A stretch of DNA of 64,000 nucleotides from positions 2,205,168 to 2,269,167 of the forward strand of contig NC_015387.1 in assembly GCF_000195335.1 (NCBI RefSeq), written 5' to 3'. A model generated the notes under the pieces. It was not told the DNA's origin. It ran no database searches and saw nothing but the letters and a program-made list of their open reading frames with translations. The position numbers and the translations under genes are program-made. Source of the DNA: Marinithermus hydrothermalis DSM 14884. Lineage in GTDB: Bacteria > Deinococcota > Deinococci > Deinococcales > Marinithermaceae. Below, one piece after another: positions 16,255 to 24,695 of the stretch. Each line of letters starts with the position of its first letter. Position 1 is the first letter of the stretch.

Positions 16255-17654
16255 CGCACCCGCACCCGAACCCGGTGGTATCCCGTCGCCCCGTCTGGCA
16301 AGGGCCGGCGTGGTGTCGGGTCCTGCACCCGCCCCCCCACCTCGACCGCCCGCACCACCAGCTCGTGCGCACCCGCCGTTCGCGGCACCCAAGGCAACGC
16401 CCACAGCTGCCAAGCATACGGGCCCAAGGGCGGTTTCAACACCGCCGGCCCCCAGGTGCGCCCCCCATCGGTCGAGACCTCCACCCGCTCCAAAGGCCGC
16501 CCCCCAGCAAACGCGATCCCCGCGATCACGACCTCCTCCCCCACCCCGAGGATCGCCCCGTCCGCCGGCACGTCGATCCGGCTCATGGTGCGCACCACCG
16601 CGGTGCGGCTCCACCCTCGTCGGGCCCAAAACCCCACCGCCTCCGTATCCGAAAGCCAGATATGCGTCAGCCACTTGGGCTGCTTCATCCCGTACCGACC
16701 GGGAATCAGCACCCGCGTCGGGTACCCGTGACGCCGCTCGAGGTCCTCCCCGTCGATCGCGTACGCGACCATGGCCTCCGCGGGCAGCTCGTCGAGCGGA
16801 AGGGACTCCACGTACCCGTCCGGCCGGGACTCGAACACCACCCAGCGCGCCTTGGGCCGCACCCCCGCGCGCTCCAAAAGGGTGCGCAACAACACCCCCC
16901 GCCAGCGCGGACTGCCCACCAGCTCCCCCCCCACGGGGTTCGAGATGCAGATCAACGCGTGCACGAACTCCACCGCGGGCAACGCCCGCAACTCCTCCAG
17001 CGTCAGGCGCAACGGCCGTTCCACCAGCCCTCCCACCTCGAGGCGGTACGGCCGCCCCCGAAGGTCGGGATCGAAGACCGCTAGGTTCTTCGAGACGTAG
17101 TACAGCTCCGCCTGGGGTGTCACCTCCCGGGAAAGCCCCGGGATCCGCTCGAACACGACCCGCTCCTCCCCCCGCGCGCGCTGTCCCCAGGCGAGCCACG
17201 CAGGGAGGAGCGCAATCTCCTTGAGGCTCGAGCGGCGTGAGGGATCAAACCGCACTGCTCGAGCCATGCCCCAACGCGCCCACACCCAGAAGGCGGGCGT
17301 CAACCCCACCATAGCCCCCCAACCGCCGAAGTACCCGTACCCCAGGGCTGCAAGCCCCACCGCGACCCCGGGCGCGCGGGGGTACAGGAAAAAGAGCGCC
17401 GCGTGCCCCAAGAGCCAAAGCCCCAACGTTCCGAGGCCGGCCAGGTTCTTGGCCAGGCTCCCGTACCCGAACACCTCGTGGACCAGGTTAAAGACCGCGG
17501 GCACCCCCAACCAGAAGGTGAGGCGGCCGTACATCCCCTCCAAGGGGTACCCCACGCCCAACGCCCGCAAACCCAACCCCATCGTGGCAAGCCCCACCCC
17601 GCCGGCCAGAGCCCACCCCCAGCGGCGCCATCCGCCCGCGCGTAGCCGTGCCAT
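16251..17654 (-). CDS. Membrane-fused sulfite-oxidase-family molybdopterin protein
   Basis: 467 residues. The first ~150 residues contain four membrane helices with His in NLVHEVFG and LGHAALFF. Then comes an oxidoreductase molybdopterin-binding domain, with the likely Mo-coordinating Cys at about residue 235 in ALICISNPVGG and the cofactor-binding stretch RHGYPTRVLIPGRYGMKQPK. Last is a C-terminal Ig-like dimerisation domain (VEVSTDGGRTWGPA). The catalytic part faces outward by topology. The substrate is unknown; sulfite or methionine-sulfoxide-type chemistry are family possibilities. SD GAGGAGG lies six nt before the ATG. The 245-bp gap upstream is unusually structured. Confidence 0.87.
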   Translation of the reverse strand: MARLRAGGWRRWGWALAGGVGLATMGLGLRALGVGYPLEGMYGRLTFWLGVPAVFNLVHEVFGYGSLAKNLAGLGTLGLWLLGHAALFFLYPRAPGVAVGLAALGYGYFGGWGAMVGLTPAFWVWARWGMARAVRFDPSRRSSLKEIALLPAWLAWGQRARGEERVVFERIPGLSREVTPQAELYYVSKNLAVFDPDLRGRPYRLEVGGLVERPLRLTLEELRALPAVEFVHALICISNPVGGELVGSPRWRGVLLRTLLERAGVRPKARWVVFESRPDGYVESLPLDELPAEAMVAYAIDGEDLERRHGYPTRVLIPGRYGMKQPKWLTHIWLSDTEAVGFWARRGWSRTAVVRTMSRIDVPADGAILGVGEEVVIAGIAFAGGRPLERVEVSTDGGRTWGPAVLKPPLGPYAWQLWALPWVPRTAGAHELVVRAVEVGGRVQDPTPRRPLPDGATGYHRVRVRVR

Positions 17655-17770
17655 GCCCAGCCTCCTCGCTTACCGCTTAGCCTACCCCACGCCTGACCCC
17701 ACAGCGTGGCCTGCCTTTCACAATTCGCGGGCCGCCCGGCCGGCATCCCTCCCCGTCCGGGTGGGCTTTC

Positions 17771-17830
17771 CAGGCTCAGGAGCGTCAGCGGCACCCCGCA
17801 ACGACCGCTGCGGCGCTCGGGGTGAGCCTG
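17771..17830. other. Long imperfect hairpin in a 245-bp intergenic region
   Basis: The gap 17655-17899 holds no gene. Its centre folds as stacked stems: CAGGCTCA/TGAGCCTG (17771-17778 with 17823-17830), AGCG/CGCT and CAGCGG/CCGCTG around a 13-nt loop. A competing 9-bp repeat, CCGCTGCGG (17805-17813) with CCGCAGCGG (17832-17840), could form an alternative fold. A TAGGCT -10 box and SD for the molybdopterin gene lie at the 17655 end. It may be a structured leader, a small RNA, or a terminator region. I could not match it to a known riboswitch. Confidence 0.45.
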
Positions 17831-17899
17831 CCCGCAGCGGCCCACGTACCCCACTGCGGCGACCCGGCCTCGGAGGCAACGGTCAGCCCTCGGGCTGGA

Positions 17900-18673
17900 T
17901 CACACCTCCGGCCAGACCAGCACCGGTTCTCCGGCGTGCAGCCCGTAAAACAGCATCGCCTCCCCCGAAACCAAGAGCTTCGCGCCCGCACCCTCCGCCT
18001 CCGCGACCGGCAGGGCCACGGTCTGCTCCCCCCAGCGTACATGCACCCGCTCGAACGCCCCGTAATGCCCGCGCCAGGCCCGCAACAGCAACGGGTCCAC
18101 CCACACCGCGCGGCCAGCCTGGGGGGACAAGGCCACCACGAGCCGCGCCGTTCGCGGCGTGCGCGGCGTGACCCGCACAAGCCCCAGCCGCGCCAGGTGC
18201 CCTAGTGTCACCACCACCCGCTCCAACCCCAGGTTGGTGCGTAACGCCAGATCCATCACCGCCGCCGGCTGCCTCAGGTGCGGGAGGACCGCGAGCTCCT
18301 CCGCGCTCAGGGTCAGGTGGCTCGCCCGCGAAGCGTCCGCAAGCCGCACCTGATCAAACGGTCCTACCTGCACCCGCTCATCCAGCCAACGGATCGCCTC
18401 GAGCAAGTAGTTGTCTAAACTCTCTGAAAGGCTCGTTACCGGCGCCGCCTGCCCCTCAACGAACCGAAACCGCCCCTCGCGCTGGGTGAGGAGGGCGAAC
18501 AGCGCCTCCCGCCCGACCTTATCTCCCCACACCGCGTGCACCGGCCGCCCCCGCTCCAAAAAACACGCGCCCCGACCCTCCCGGCTCTGCACCTGGAACG
18601 CGCCGGTCTTGCGGCTCGAAGCCAAGAGCTGCAGCAGGTCGATCGGCCCGAGCAGCGTGAAATCCCCCTCCAT
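17900..18673 (-). CDS. DUF4388 domain protein
   Basis: 257 residues. The first ~100 match the DUF4388 pattern: LLGPIDLLQLLASSRKTGAF, then ACFLERGRPVHAVWGDKVGREALFALL. The domain is common in signalling and motility-related proteins and is often called PATAN. The rest contains a winged-helix-like stretch (AVLPHLRQPAAVMDLALRTN to HLARLGLVRV) and a small beta domain. No signal peptide. It starts 7 nt after the fructosamine-kinase gene, so it belongs to that operon. Function unknown. Confidence 0.75.
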   Translation of the reverse strand: MEGDFTLLGPIDLLQLLASSRKTGAFQVQSREGRGACFLERGRPVHAVWGDKVGREALFALLTQREGRFRFVEGQAAPVTSLSESLDNYLLEAIRWLDERVQVGPFDQVRLADASRASHLTLSAEELAVLPHLRQPAAVMDLALRTNLGLERVVVTLGHLARLGLVRVTPRTPRTARLVVALSPQAGRAVWVDPLLLRAWRGHYGAFERVHVRWGEQTVALPVAEAEGAGAKLLVSGEAMLFYGLHAGEPVLVWPEV

Positions 18674-18680
18674 GGCTTTG

Positions 18681-19478
18681 CTACACCCCCGCCCGTCGCA
18701 ACACGCGCTCGAGCGCCCCCACGTACCCCGCCCCGAAGAAGTACACGTGCACCAGCAGGTAGTACACCTGGTAAAAGGGCAGGGCGGCCTCCACCGCCTC
18801 CGGGATGGGGTAATGCTCCCGGTAGGCCCGCCAGAACGCCTCGGGAAACCCCCCAAACAGCTGCATCATCGCCAGGTCCACGCCCCGCTCGCCCCACCAT
18901 ACGGAAGGATCCAGGAGGGCCGGCCCGACCGTGCTCATGTGCACGTTCCCGCTCCACAGGTCCCCGTGCAGGAGCACCGGTCCCTCCGCCGGCGGGTCGA
19001 AGGCCTCGAGCCACCGCTCCACGCGCCGCCCCACCTCACCCAACTGGCCCCAGGTGGCCTCGAGCAAGGGGTGCACGCGCCGCTCCCGCCAGAACGTCCG
19101 CCACGCCCGTTCAAACCCCGCGGGCAGCGGGAAGGTCCCCAAATACACCGTGCGGTCCCACCCGTACGCCGTCCCCCGGTGCTGGTGCAGCCGCGCGAGC
19201 ATCGCGGCCAGGCCCGGCCAGTCCGGCCGGCCGGGCGGGAGGTACTCGAGCACGATCCCTTCCGCTCCCACCCAGCGCACCCGCGGCACGCGCACCCCAG
19301 CCTGGGCGAGCGCCCGCAACCCCGCGGCCTCGGCCGCGAACAGGCCAGGGGGTGGGGCGGGGTGCGTCTTCACCACCCACGCCCCCGCCCGGTACACCCG
19401 CCCGATATCCCCGCCCGCCAGGGGTTCGAGCGCTGCGGCGGGAAGCCCCGCCTTAGCCAGCAACGCCTCAGGCCGCAT
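18681..19478 (-). CDS. Fructosamine/ribulosamine 3-kinase family protein
   Basis: 265-residue aminoglycoside-kinase-fold protein of the fructosamine kinase family. Visible motifs are AGAWVVKTHP (nucleotide-binding Lys), LHGDLWSGNVH (catalytic Asp, about residues 168-178) and LLDPSVWWGERGVDLAM (metal-binding Asp). Family members phosphorylate ketoamines on glycated proteins, which destabilises them and frees the amine. It overlaps the low-molecular-weight phosphatase gene by 11 bp, a pairing known for bacterial homologues that act on ribulosamines and erythrulosamines. Confidence 0.92.
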   Translation of the reverse strand: MRPEALLAKAGLPAAALEPLAGGDIGRVYRAGAWVVKTHPAPPPGLFAAEAAGLRALAQAGVRVPRVRWVGAEGIVLEYLPPGRPDWPGLAAMLARLHQHRGTAYGWDRTVYLGTFPLPAGFERAWRTFWRERRVHPLLEATWGQLGEVGRRVERWLEAFDPPAEGPVLLHGDLWSGNVHMSTVGPALLDPSVWWGERGVDLAMMQLFGGFPEAFWRAYREHYPIPEAVEAALPFYQVYYLLVHVYFFGAGYVGALERVLRRAGV

Positions 19479-19932
19479 GGACCGTCATCCGCTCGAGCCA
19501 GCGTTTCAGGGCCTCCTCCAGCATGAGGTACACCTCCTCAAAGTCGTGGAGGTCGCCGTAGTACGGGTCCGGCACCTCCCCCCCACCCAGCGGTTCGAGG
19601 ACCAGGTGCAGCTTCGCCTGATGCTCGGGGGGGGCCAGGCGCTTGAGGGTACGGAGGTTCTCCCGGTCCATCGCGAGGATGTAATCGTAGCGCTCGAAGT
19701 CCTCGCGCGTGACCTGGCGGGCGGTGTGGGGGAAGGCCGCGCCGTGGCGCTCGAGGACCCGGCGGGTGCGGGGGTCCGCGTCCTCGCCCACGTGGTACGC
19801 TCCGGTCCCCGCGGAGTCCACATCGAACCGGTCCTCGAGGCCCCGCTCCTTGAGGAGCTTGCGGAAGATCCCCTCGGCCATGGGGCTGCGGCAGATGTTG
19901 CCCAGGCAGACGAACAGGACGCGCACCTTCAT
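19468..19932 (-). CDS. Low-molecular-weight phosphatase
   Basis: 154 residues with the P-loop VCLGNICRSPMAEG near the N-terminus and the general-acid Asp in EVPDPYYGD near the C-terminus, as in LMW protein-tyrosine phosphatases. Start 19932 is preferred over 19941 because TAGAAT (19945-19940) lies seven nt before it, a leaderless arrangement. Coupled to the fructosamine kinase gene, it more likely removes phosphate from sugar-phosphate-glycated proteins than from phosphotyrosine. This is inference from studies of bacterial kinase homologues. Confidence 0.92.
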   Translation of the reverse strand: MKVRVLFVCLGNICRSPMAEGIFRKLLKERGLEDRFDVDSAGTGAYHVGEDADPRTRRVLERHGAAFPHTARQVTREDFERYDYILAMDRENLRTLKRLAPPEHQAKLHLVLEPLGGGEVPDPYYGDLHDFEEVYLMLEEALKRWLERMTVHAA

Positions 19933-20043
19933 GCGCCCCATTCTACCGAGCCGCATCCCTTGAGCGGCATCCGGCGCGCGGCGGGTCACGAAACGCCTTG
20001 GCCTCGTCTCTGAAGCCGCGCGTACCCTGGCGACCACGACGGA

Positions 20044-20049
20044 TATAAT
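20044..20049 (+). promoter_or_regulatory. -10 box of gatB
   Basis: Perfect TATAAT nine nt before the gatB ATG; no good -35 and no ribosome site, so the transcript should be leaderless or nearly so. Confidence 0.6.
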
Positions 20050-20058
20050 GGGCGGGAT

Positions 20059-21474
20059 ATGTACGAACCGGTCATCGGCCTCGAGGTCCACCTGCACCTC
20101 AAGACCCGGAGCAAGATGTTCTGCTCCTGCGCCGCCGAGTACTTCGGCGACGCGCCCAACACGCATACCTGCCCCATCTGCCTGGGCCTGCCTGGGGTGC
20201 TGCCCACGATCAACCGGCAGGCCGTGGAGTACGGGATCATGTTCGCCTTGGCGCTCAACTGCCGGGTGGCCGAATGGACCCAGTTCCACCGCAAGAACTA
20301 CTACTACCCGGACCTCCCCAAGAACTACCAGATCAGCCAGTACGACCGGCCCCTCGGCACGAACGGATGGATCGAGGTGGGGGGGGAACGCGTCCGCATC
20401 AAGCGCGTGCACCTGGAGGAGGACGCCGGTAAGTCCACGCACCCCGCGGGCGCGGACTACTCCCTCATCGACCTGAACCGCACCGGCGCTCCCCTCATCG
20501 AGATGGTGACCGAGCCGGACCTCACGAGCCCCGAGCAGGCCCGTCGATTCCTGAACCACATCCGCTCGATCGCGCAGACCCTGGGGATCTCGGACGCAAA
20601 CCCCGAGGAGGGTAAGATGCGCGCCGACGTGAACGTCAGCGTCCGCCCCAAAGGCCAGGAGCTCGGCACCAAGGTCGAGATCAAGAACCTCAACTCCTTC
20701 CGGAGCGTGCAGCGCGCGCTGGAGTACGAGATCAAGCGGCAGACCCGGATCCTGAAGGGGGGCGGTGCGGTGAAGCCCGCCACCCTCGGGTGGGACGAGG
20801 CCGCGGGACGCACCTACCTGATGCGCACCAAGGAGGCCGAGGCCGACTACCGGTACTTCCCCGAGCCGGACCTCCCCCCCTTGCGGATCACGCGGGAGTG
20901 GCTCGAGCAGGTGCGGGCCCGCATGCCGGAGCTGCCCGCCCGGAAGATGGCGCGGTACATCCAGGCGGGCGTGCGCCCCTACGACGCGGAGATCCTCGCC
21001 TACTCCCCGAGCCTCTCCGCCTTCTTCGACCGGGCCCTCGAGACCGGGGTTGAGGCCCAGAAGCTCGCGAACTGGTTGAACGCGGACGTGGCCGGGTACC
21101 TGAACGAGCGGGGCCTCGAGATCCACCAGACGGGCCTCACGCCGGAGCACCTGGCCCGGCTCGTGCGCCTAGTGGAGGCGGGCACGATCACGGGGCGGGT
21201 GGCCAAGCAGCTCCTCCCGGAGGTGATGGAGGGCGCGGACCCCGAGCGGCTCGTGGAGGAGCGGGGCCTCAAGGCCGTGACCGACGAGACCGCCCTGCGC
21301 ACCCTCGTGGAGGAGGTCATCGCCGCGAACCCCCAGGCGGTGGCCTCGATCCGGTCTGGGAAGCTCCAGGCCATCAACGCCCTGCTGGGCCAGGTGATGC
21401 GCAAGACGCGCGGCACCGCCCCGCCGGAGGTGGTGCGCCGGCTGCTCGCCCAAGCGCTCGAGGTGGACGCCTGA
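20059..21474 (+). CDS. gatB: Aspartyl/glutamyl-tRNA amidotransferase subunit B
   Basis: 471 residues, the usual GatB length. GatCAB converts Glu-tRNA(Gln) and Asp-tRNA(Asn) to the amidated forms; GatB carries the kinase-like site and tRNA-binding tail. Clear motifs are [20 protein letters not shown] at the N-terminus, a zinc-type set CSCAAEYF with [29 protein letters not shown], and the YqeY-like helical C-terminus ending [19 protein letters not shown]. gatA and gatC are not in the window. First gene of a run with purM and others, spaced by 7 nt or overlapping. Confidence 0.97.
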   Translation: MYEPVIGLEVHLHLKTRSKMFCSCAAEYFGDAPNTHTCPICLGLPGVLPTINRQAVEYGIMFALALNCRVAEWTQFHRKNYYYPDLPKNYQISQYDRPLGTNGWIEVGGERVRIKRVHLEEDAGKSTHPAGADYSLIDLNRTGAPLIEMVTEPDLTSPEQARRFLNHIRSIAQTLGISDANPEEGKMRADVNVSVRPKGQELGTKVEIKNLNSFRSVQRALEYEIKRQTRILKGGGAVKPATLGWDEAAGRTYLMRTKEAEADYRYFPEPDLPPLRITREWLEQVRARMPELPARKMARYIQAGVRPYDAEILAYSPSLSAFFDRALETGVEAQKLANWLNADVAGYLNERGLEIHQTGLTPEHLARLVRLVEAGTITGRVAKQLLPEVMEGADPERLVEERGLKAVTDETALRTLVEEVIAANPQAVASIRSGKLQAINALLGQVMRKTRGTAPPEVVRRLLAQALEVDA

Positions 21475-21481
21475 GCTGACC

Positions 21482-22189
21482 ATGAGTCAGGAAGCCTGGA
21501 ACCGCCTCGCTCTCCTCTACGGGCACCAGTACCGCCCGCCCCGAGACGCCTTTTACTGGGGGCCGGGCGTGACCGACGAAGCGCTCGGCCTTCTCGGCGA
21601 CCTCAAGGGCCGGCGGGTGCTCGACGCGGGGTGCGGCGCGGGGTTCAACACCGTCTGGCTGGCCCGCGCGGGGGCCGAGGCCTACGGGGTGGACTTCTCC
21701 GAGGCGCAGCTCGCGTACGCGCTGCGCCTGGCCTTCACCCAGGGGGCGCGCGCGGAGTTCGTGCTGGCCCGGCTCGAGGCCCTGCCCTACCCGGACGCGA
21801 GCTTCGACCTGGTGGTCTCGACCTTCGCGCTGCACTACGTGCCCGACCTCGAGGCGGCCTTCCGCGAGGCTCGGCGAGTCCTGAAGCCCTCCGGGCGGTA
21901 CGTCTTCTCCCTTGATCATCCGGCCCGCGCCATCCACGACGGCCTGCCTTACCTCGAGGAGGGTCCCTTGCGTTGGCGGTGGCGGGCGGAAGGAGTGGAG
22001 GTGCCGATGATCTCGTACCACCGCACCCTCGAGACCCTGACCCGCACGCTTCGAGCGGTGGGGCTTCACCTCGAGGGCCTTTACGAACCGAAACCCCAAG
22101 GGCCTGACCCGTTCCTCAAGGGCCCTGAGGCGCAGGCTTACCTGGAAGGGCAGGTTCCGTATACGCTGATCATGGAGGCACGCGCATGA
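21482..22189 (+). CDS. Class I SAM-dependent methyltransferase
   Basis: 235 residues. Motif I is VLDAGCGAGFNTVWLARAG, followed by AYGVDFSEAQL, and LPYPDASFDLVVSTFALHYV as the motif II/III region, typical of small-molecule (UbiE/BioC-like) methyltransferases. The substrate is unknown. It starts 7 nt after gatB and overlaps purM by 4 bp (ATGA), so it is inside the operon. Confidence 0.88.
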   Translation: MSQEAWNRLALLYGHQYRPPRDAFYWGPGVTDEALGLLGDLKGRRVLDAGCGAGFNTVWLARAGAEAYGVDFSEAQLAYALRLAFTQGARAEFVLARLEALPYPDASFDLVVSTFALHYVPDLEAAFREARRVLKPSGRYVFSLDHPARAIHDGLPYLEEGPLRWRWRAEGVEVPMISYHRTLETLTRTLRAVGLHLEGLYEPKPQGPDPFLKGPEAQAYLEGQVPYTLIMEARA

Positions 22190-23193
22190 AGTACGAAGAC
22201 GCCGGGGTGAACATCAACCGGAAGGCCAACGCCCTCAAGGCCGCGAGCGAACATATCCGGGCCACGTACACCCCCGAGGTGCTGTGGGGGCTGGGGGCCT
22301 TCGGGGGGCTGTTCGATGTCAAGAAACTCAAGGACTACGCGCACCCGGTCCTCGTCGCGAGTACGGACGGGGTGGGCACCAAAACCCTGCTCGCCGCGAA
22401 GACCGGGCGGTGGGAGGGAATTGGGTTCGATATCGTAAACCACTCGATCAACGACATCCTCGTCCAAGGCGCCCGTCCTCTCTTCTTCCTGGACTACGTG
22501 GCCTCCAGCCGCCTCGAGCCGGAGGTGCTGGGCGCGGTTCTGGACTCCCTCGCCGCGGCCTGCCAGGCCGCGGGCATCCCGCTGCTCGGCGGGGAGACCG
22601 CGGAGATGCCCGGCGTGTACCACAAGGGCGGGCTGGACCTGGTGGGCACGATCGTCGGTGTGGTGGAACGCGACCGGATCGTGGACGGCCGCCGCACCCA
22701 GAGCGGCGACGTGATCCTCGCGCTGCCCTCCAGCGGCCTGCACACGAACGGGTACTCCCTCGCGCGCAAGGCATTCGAAACCTGGAATCTCTCCGAACCC
22801 CTTGATGAGCTGGGGGGGAAAACCCTTGCGGATGCCTTGCTCGAGCCGCACCGAAGCTACCTCGAGCCCGTGACGCGCCTGCTGGAGGCCGGCCTGCCCG
22901 TCCACGCCATGGCCCACATCACGGGTGGCGGCGTCGAGGGGAACCTGCCGCGCGTCCTGCCCGAGGGGCTCGGCGCGGTGATCGAAAAGGGCACCTGGCC
23001 CGTCCCCCCGATCTTCCCGCTTATCCAACGCGCGGGGCACGTGAGCGAGGCGGAGATGTACCGCGTGTTCAACATGGGGCTTGGCTTCCTGGTGGTCCTC
23101 CCGGAAGCCCACGCCGAGGAGGCCCGGCAGGCCCTGGGCGAGGCGTACCCGGTCGGCCGGATCGTGGAAGGGGAAGGGGTCGCGTTCCGTTGA
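22186..23193 (+). CDS. purM: Phosphoribosylformylglycinamidine cyclo-ligase (AIR synthetase)
   Basis: 335 residues. It closes the imidazole ring of FGAM to give AIR using ATP in purine synthesis. It starts MKYEDAGVNINRKANALKA, has the ATP-site stretch VASTDGVGTKTLLA, HSINDILVQGARPLFFLDY, GGETAEMPGVY and the SSGLHTNGYSLARK motif. The stop is overlapped by the TTG start of the next gene. Other pur genes are not in the window. Confidence 0.97.
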   Translation: MKYEDAGVNINRKANALKAASEHIRATYTPEVLWGLGAFGGLFDVKKLKDYAHPVLVASTDGVGTKTLLAAKTGRWEGIGFDIVNHSINDILVQGARPLFFLDYVASSRLEPEVLGAVLDSLAAACQAAGIPLLGGETAEMPGVYHKGGLDLVGTIVGVVERDRIVDGRRTQSGDVILALPSSGLHTNGYSLARKAFETWNLSEPLDELGGKTLADALLEPHRSYLEPVTRLLEAGLPVHAMAHITGGGVEGNLPRVLPEGLGAVIEKGTWPVPPIFPLIQRAGHVSEAEMYRVFNMGLGFLVVLPEAHAEEARQALGEAYPVGRIVEGEGVAFR

Positions 23194-23843
23194 TCGAGGT
23201 CTGGCTCATCCGGCACGGCGAGACCGCGTGGAACGCGGCGGGCCGCGTCCAAGGCCACGCGGACGTCCCCCTCTCCCCCGCCGGGATCGGGCAGGCCTTC
23301 CGCCTCGCCGAGCGCCTCAAGCGCAGCCGCGTCGCCTTCACCACCCTGTTCAGCTCGGACCTGCGGCGCACCCAGGAGACCGCCCAAGCCCTCGCCCTCG
23401 CCTTGGGCCTGGGCTCGGCGGTCCGCACCGACCCTCTTTTGCGCGAGATCCACGTGGGCCAGCTCGCGGGCCTCACGCGCGAGGAAATCCACGCACGCTT
23501 TCCCGAGTTCGTTCAAGCCGTCACCCGCGATCCCTGGTGCACCCCGCGCCCCGGCGGGGAGAGCATGGCCGAGCTCGCGGGCCGGGTGCGGCGCTTCCTC
23601 GAGCAGCTCGAGCCCGGCCGGCACCTGGTCGTCACGCACGGCGGCGTGATCCGTGCCGCGCTCAAGGAGGTCCTTGGCCTAACGGGCGACGCGTGGCGGC
23701 GCTTCCACGTGCCGAACACCTCGATCACGCGTCTCGAGCTCACCCGCGGCGAGGCCTTGAGCGTGGGGGACGCGGCGCACCTCGAGGCGTGGGCTGACTG
23801 GCTTTCCGACGAGGCGTTGGAGGAGGCGGATGTTCAGCGGTAA
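23190..23843 (+). CDS. Histidine phosphatase family protein
   Basis: 217 residues with the phosphohistidine motif [20 protein letters not shown] at the very start, [26 protein letters not shown], and the second His in [12 protein letters not shown]. Members include cofactor-dependent mutases, alpha-ribazole phosphatase and broad phosphatases; the exact substrate cannot be told. It uses an unusual TTG start within TTGA overlapping the purM stop; the frame allows no other start before the catalytic His. Confidence 0.9.
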   Translation: MIEVWLIRHGETAWNAAGRVQGHADVPLSPAGIGQAFRLAERLKRSRVAFTTLFSSDLRRTQETAQALALALGLGSAVRTDPLLREIHVGQLAGLTREEIHARFPEFVQAVTRDPWCTPRPGGESMAELAGRVRRFLEQLEPGRHLVVTHGGVIRAALKEVLGLTGDAWRRFHVPNTSITRLELTRGEALSVGDAAHLEAWADWLSDEALEEADVQR

Positions 23844-24588
23844 GGTCGTGCTCGTCACCGGGGCCGCGCAAGGCATTGGCCGCGCCGTCGCCGAGGCCTT
23901 TGCCCGCGAGGGCGCGTGCCTCGCGCTCATGGACCTGCGCCCCGAGGGGGCCGAGGTCGCGCGGGCGTGCGCGGCGTGCTTTGTGCAGGGAGACCTGGCC
24001 GTACCGGAGGACCGCGAGCGCTTCGTGCGCGAAGCGGTCCGGCAGTGGGGCGGGGTGGACGTCCTAGTGAACAACGCCGCCACCTCCGCGCCCGGCTCGG
24101 TCCTCCGGGTGGGGCTCGAGGCCTGGCGGCGGGTGCTCGAGGTGAACCTCACCGCCCCCATGCACCTCTCGGCCCTCGCGGCGCGGGAGATGCCCGCCGG
24201 GAGCGCGATCGTGAACGTGGCCTCGGTGCAGGGCCTGTTCGCGGAACAGGAGAACGCGGCGTACAACGCCTCGAAGGCCGGGCTTATTAACCTGACCCGC
24301 TCGATGGCGCTGGACCTCGCGCCTTTGGGGATTCGGGTGAACGCGGTCGCGCCGGGAGCGATCGCCACCCCGGCGGTCCTGGAAGCGATCGACCTTTCCG
24401 AGGATCCCGAGCAAACCCGGCGGGACTGGGAGGACCTGCACGCCCTGCGGCGGCTCGGGCGGCCGGAGGAGGTGGCCGAGGCGGTCCTCTTTTTGGCCTC
24501 GGAGCGGGCGAGCTTCATCACGGGGGCGGTCTTGCCGGTGGACGGCGGCATGACCGCGAGCTTCATGATGGCCGGACGCCCCGTGTAG
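23830..24588 (+). CDS. Short-chain dehydrogenase/reductase
   Basis: 252-residue classical SDR. The dinucleotide motif is [16 protein letters not shown], then [10 protein letters not shown], catalytic Ser in NVASVQGLF, Tyr and Lys in YNASKAG, and VAPGAIATP. The cofactor preference is unclear, although LMDLRPEG after strand 2 has an Asp suggesting NAD(H). AGGAGG precedes the ATG by three nt. The TAG stop coincides with the -35 of the next promoter. Confidence 0.93.
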   Translation: MFSGKVVLVTGAAQGIGRAVAEAFAREGACLALMDLRPEGAEVARACAACFVQGDLAVPEDRERFVREAVRQWGGVDVLVNNAATSAPGSVLRVGLEAWRRVLEVNLTAPMHLSALAAREMPAGSAIVNVASVQGLFAEQENAAYNASKAGLINLTRSMALDLAPLGIRVNAVAPGAIATPAVLEAIDLSEDPEQTRRDWEDLHALRRLGRPEEVAEAVLFLASERASFITGAVLPVDGGMTASFMMAGRPV

Positions 24589-24614
24589 ACACTAAAGTCC
24601 TTTTGGGGTATACT
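24586..24614 (+). promoter_or_regulatory. Promoter of the double GNAT gene
   Basis: TAGACA (24586-24591), 17-bp spacer, TATACT (24609-24614). The predicted transcript has a leader of about 75 nt with GC-rich inverted repeats (CCGG-ttt-CCGG near 24632 and a GGGC/GCCC stem near 24650-24665) before the GNAT ribosome site. Confidence 0.65.
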
Positions 24615-24695
24615 TCCCTTCAACCGACACCCGGTTTCCGGAGAGGGGATGGGCGTATCCCGCCCGCTCCTCGCGTTTTCCTGAAAGGGAATGGC

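Noticed and set aside
17655..17899. Cobalamin, SAM/SAH or Moco riboswitch
   Set aside because: Short pieces such as CCCGCAACG and CCACTG recall known riboswitch boxes, but the full motif order is not present on either strand.
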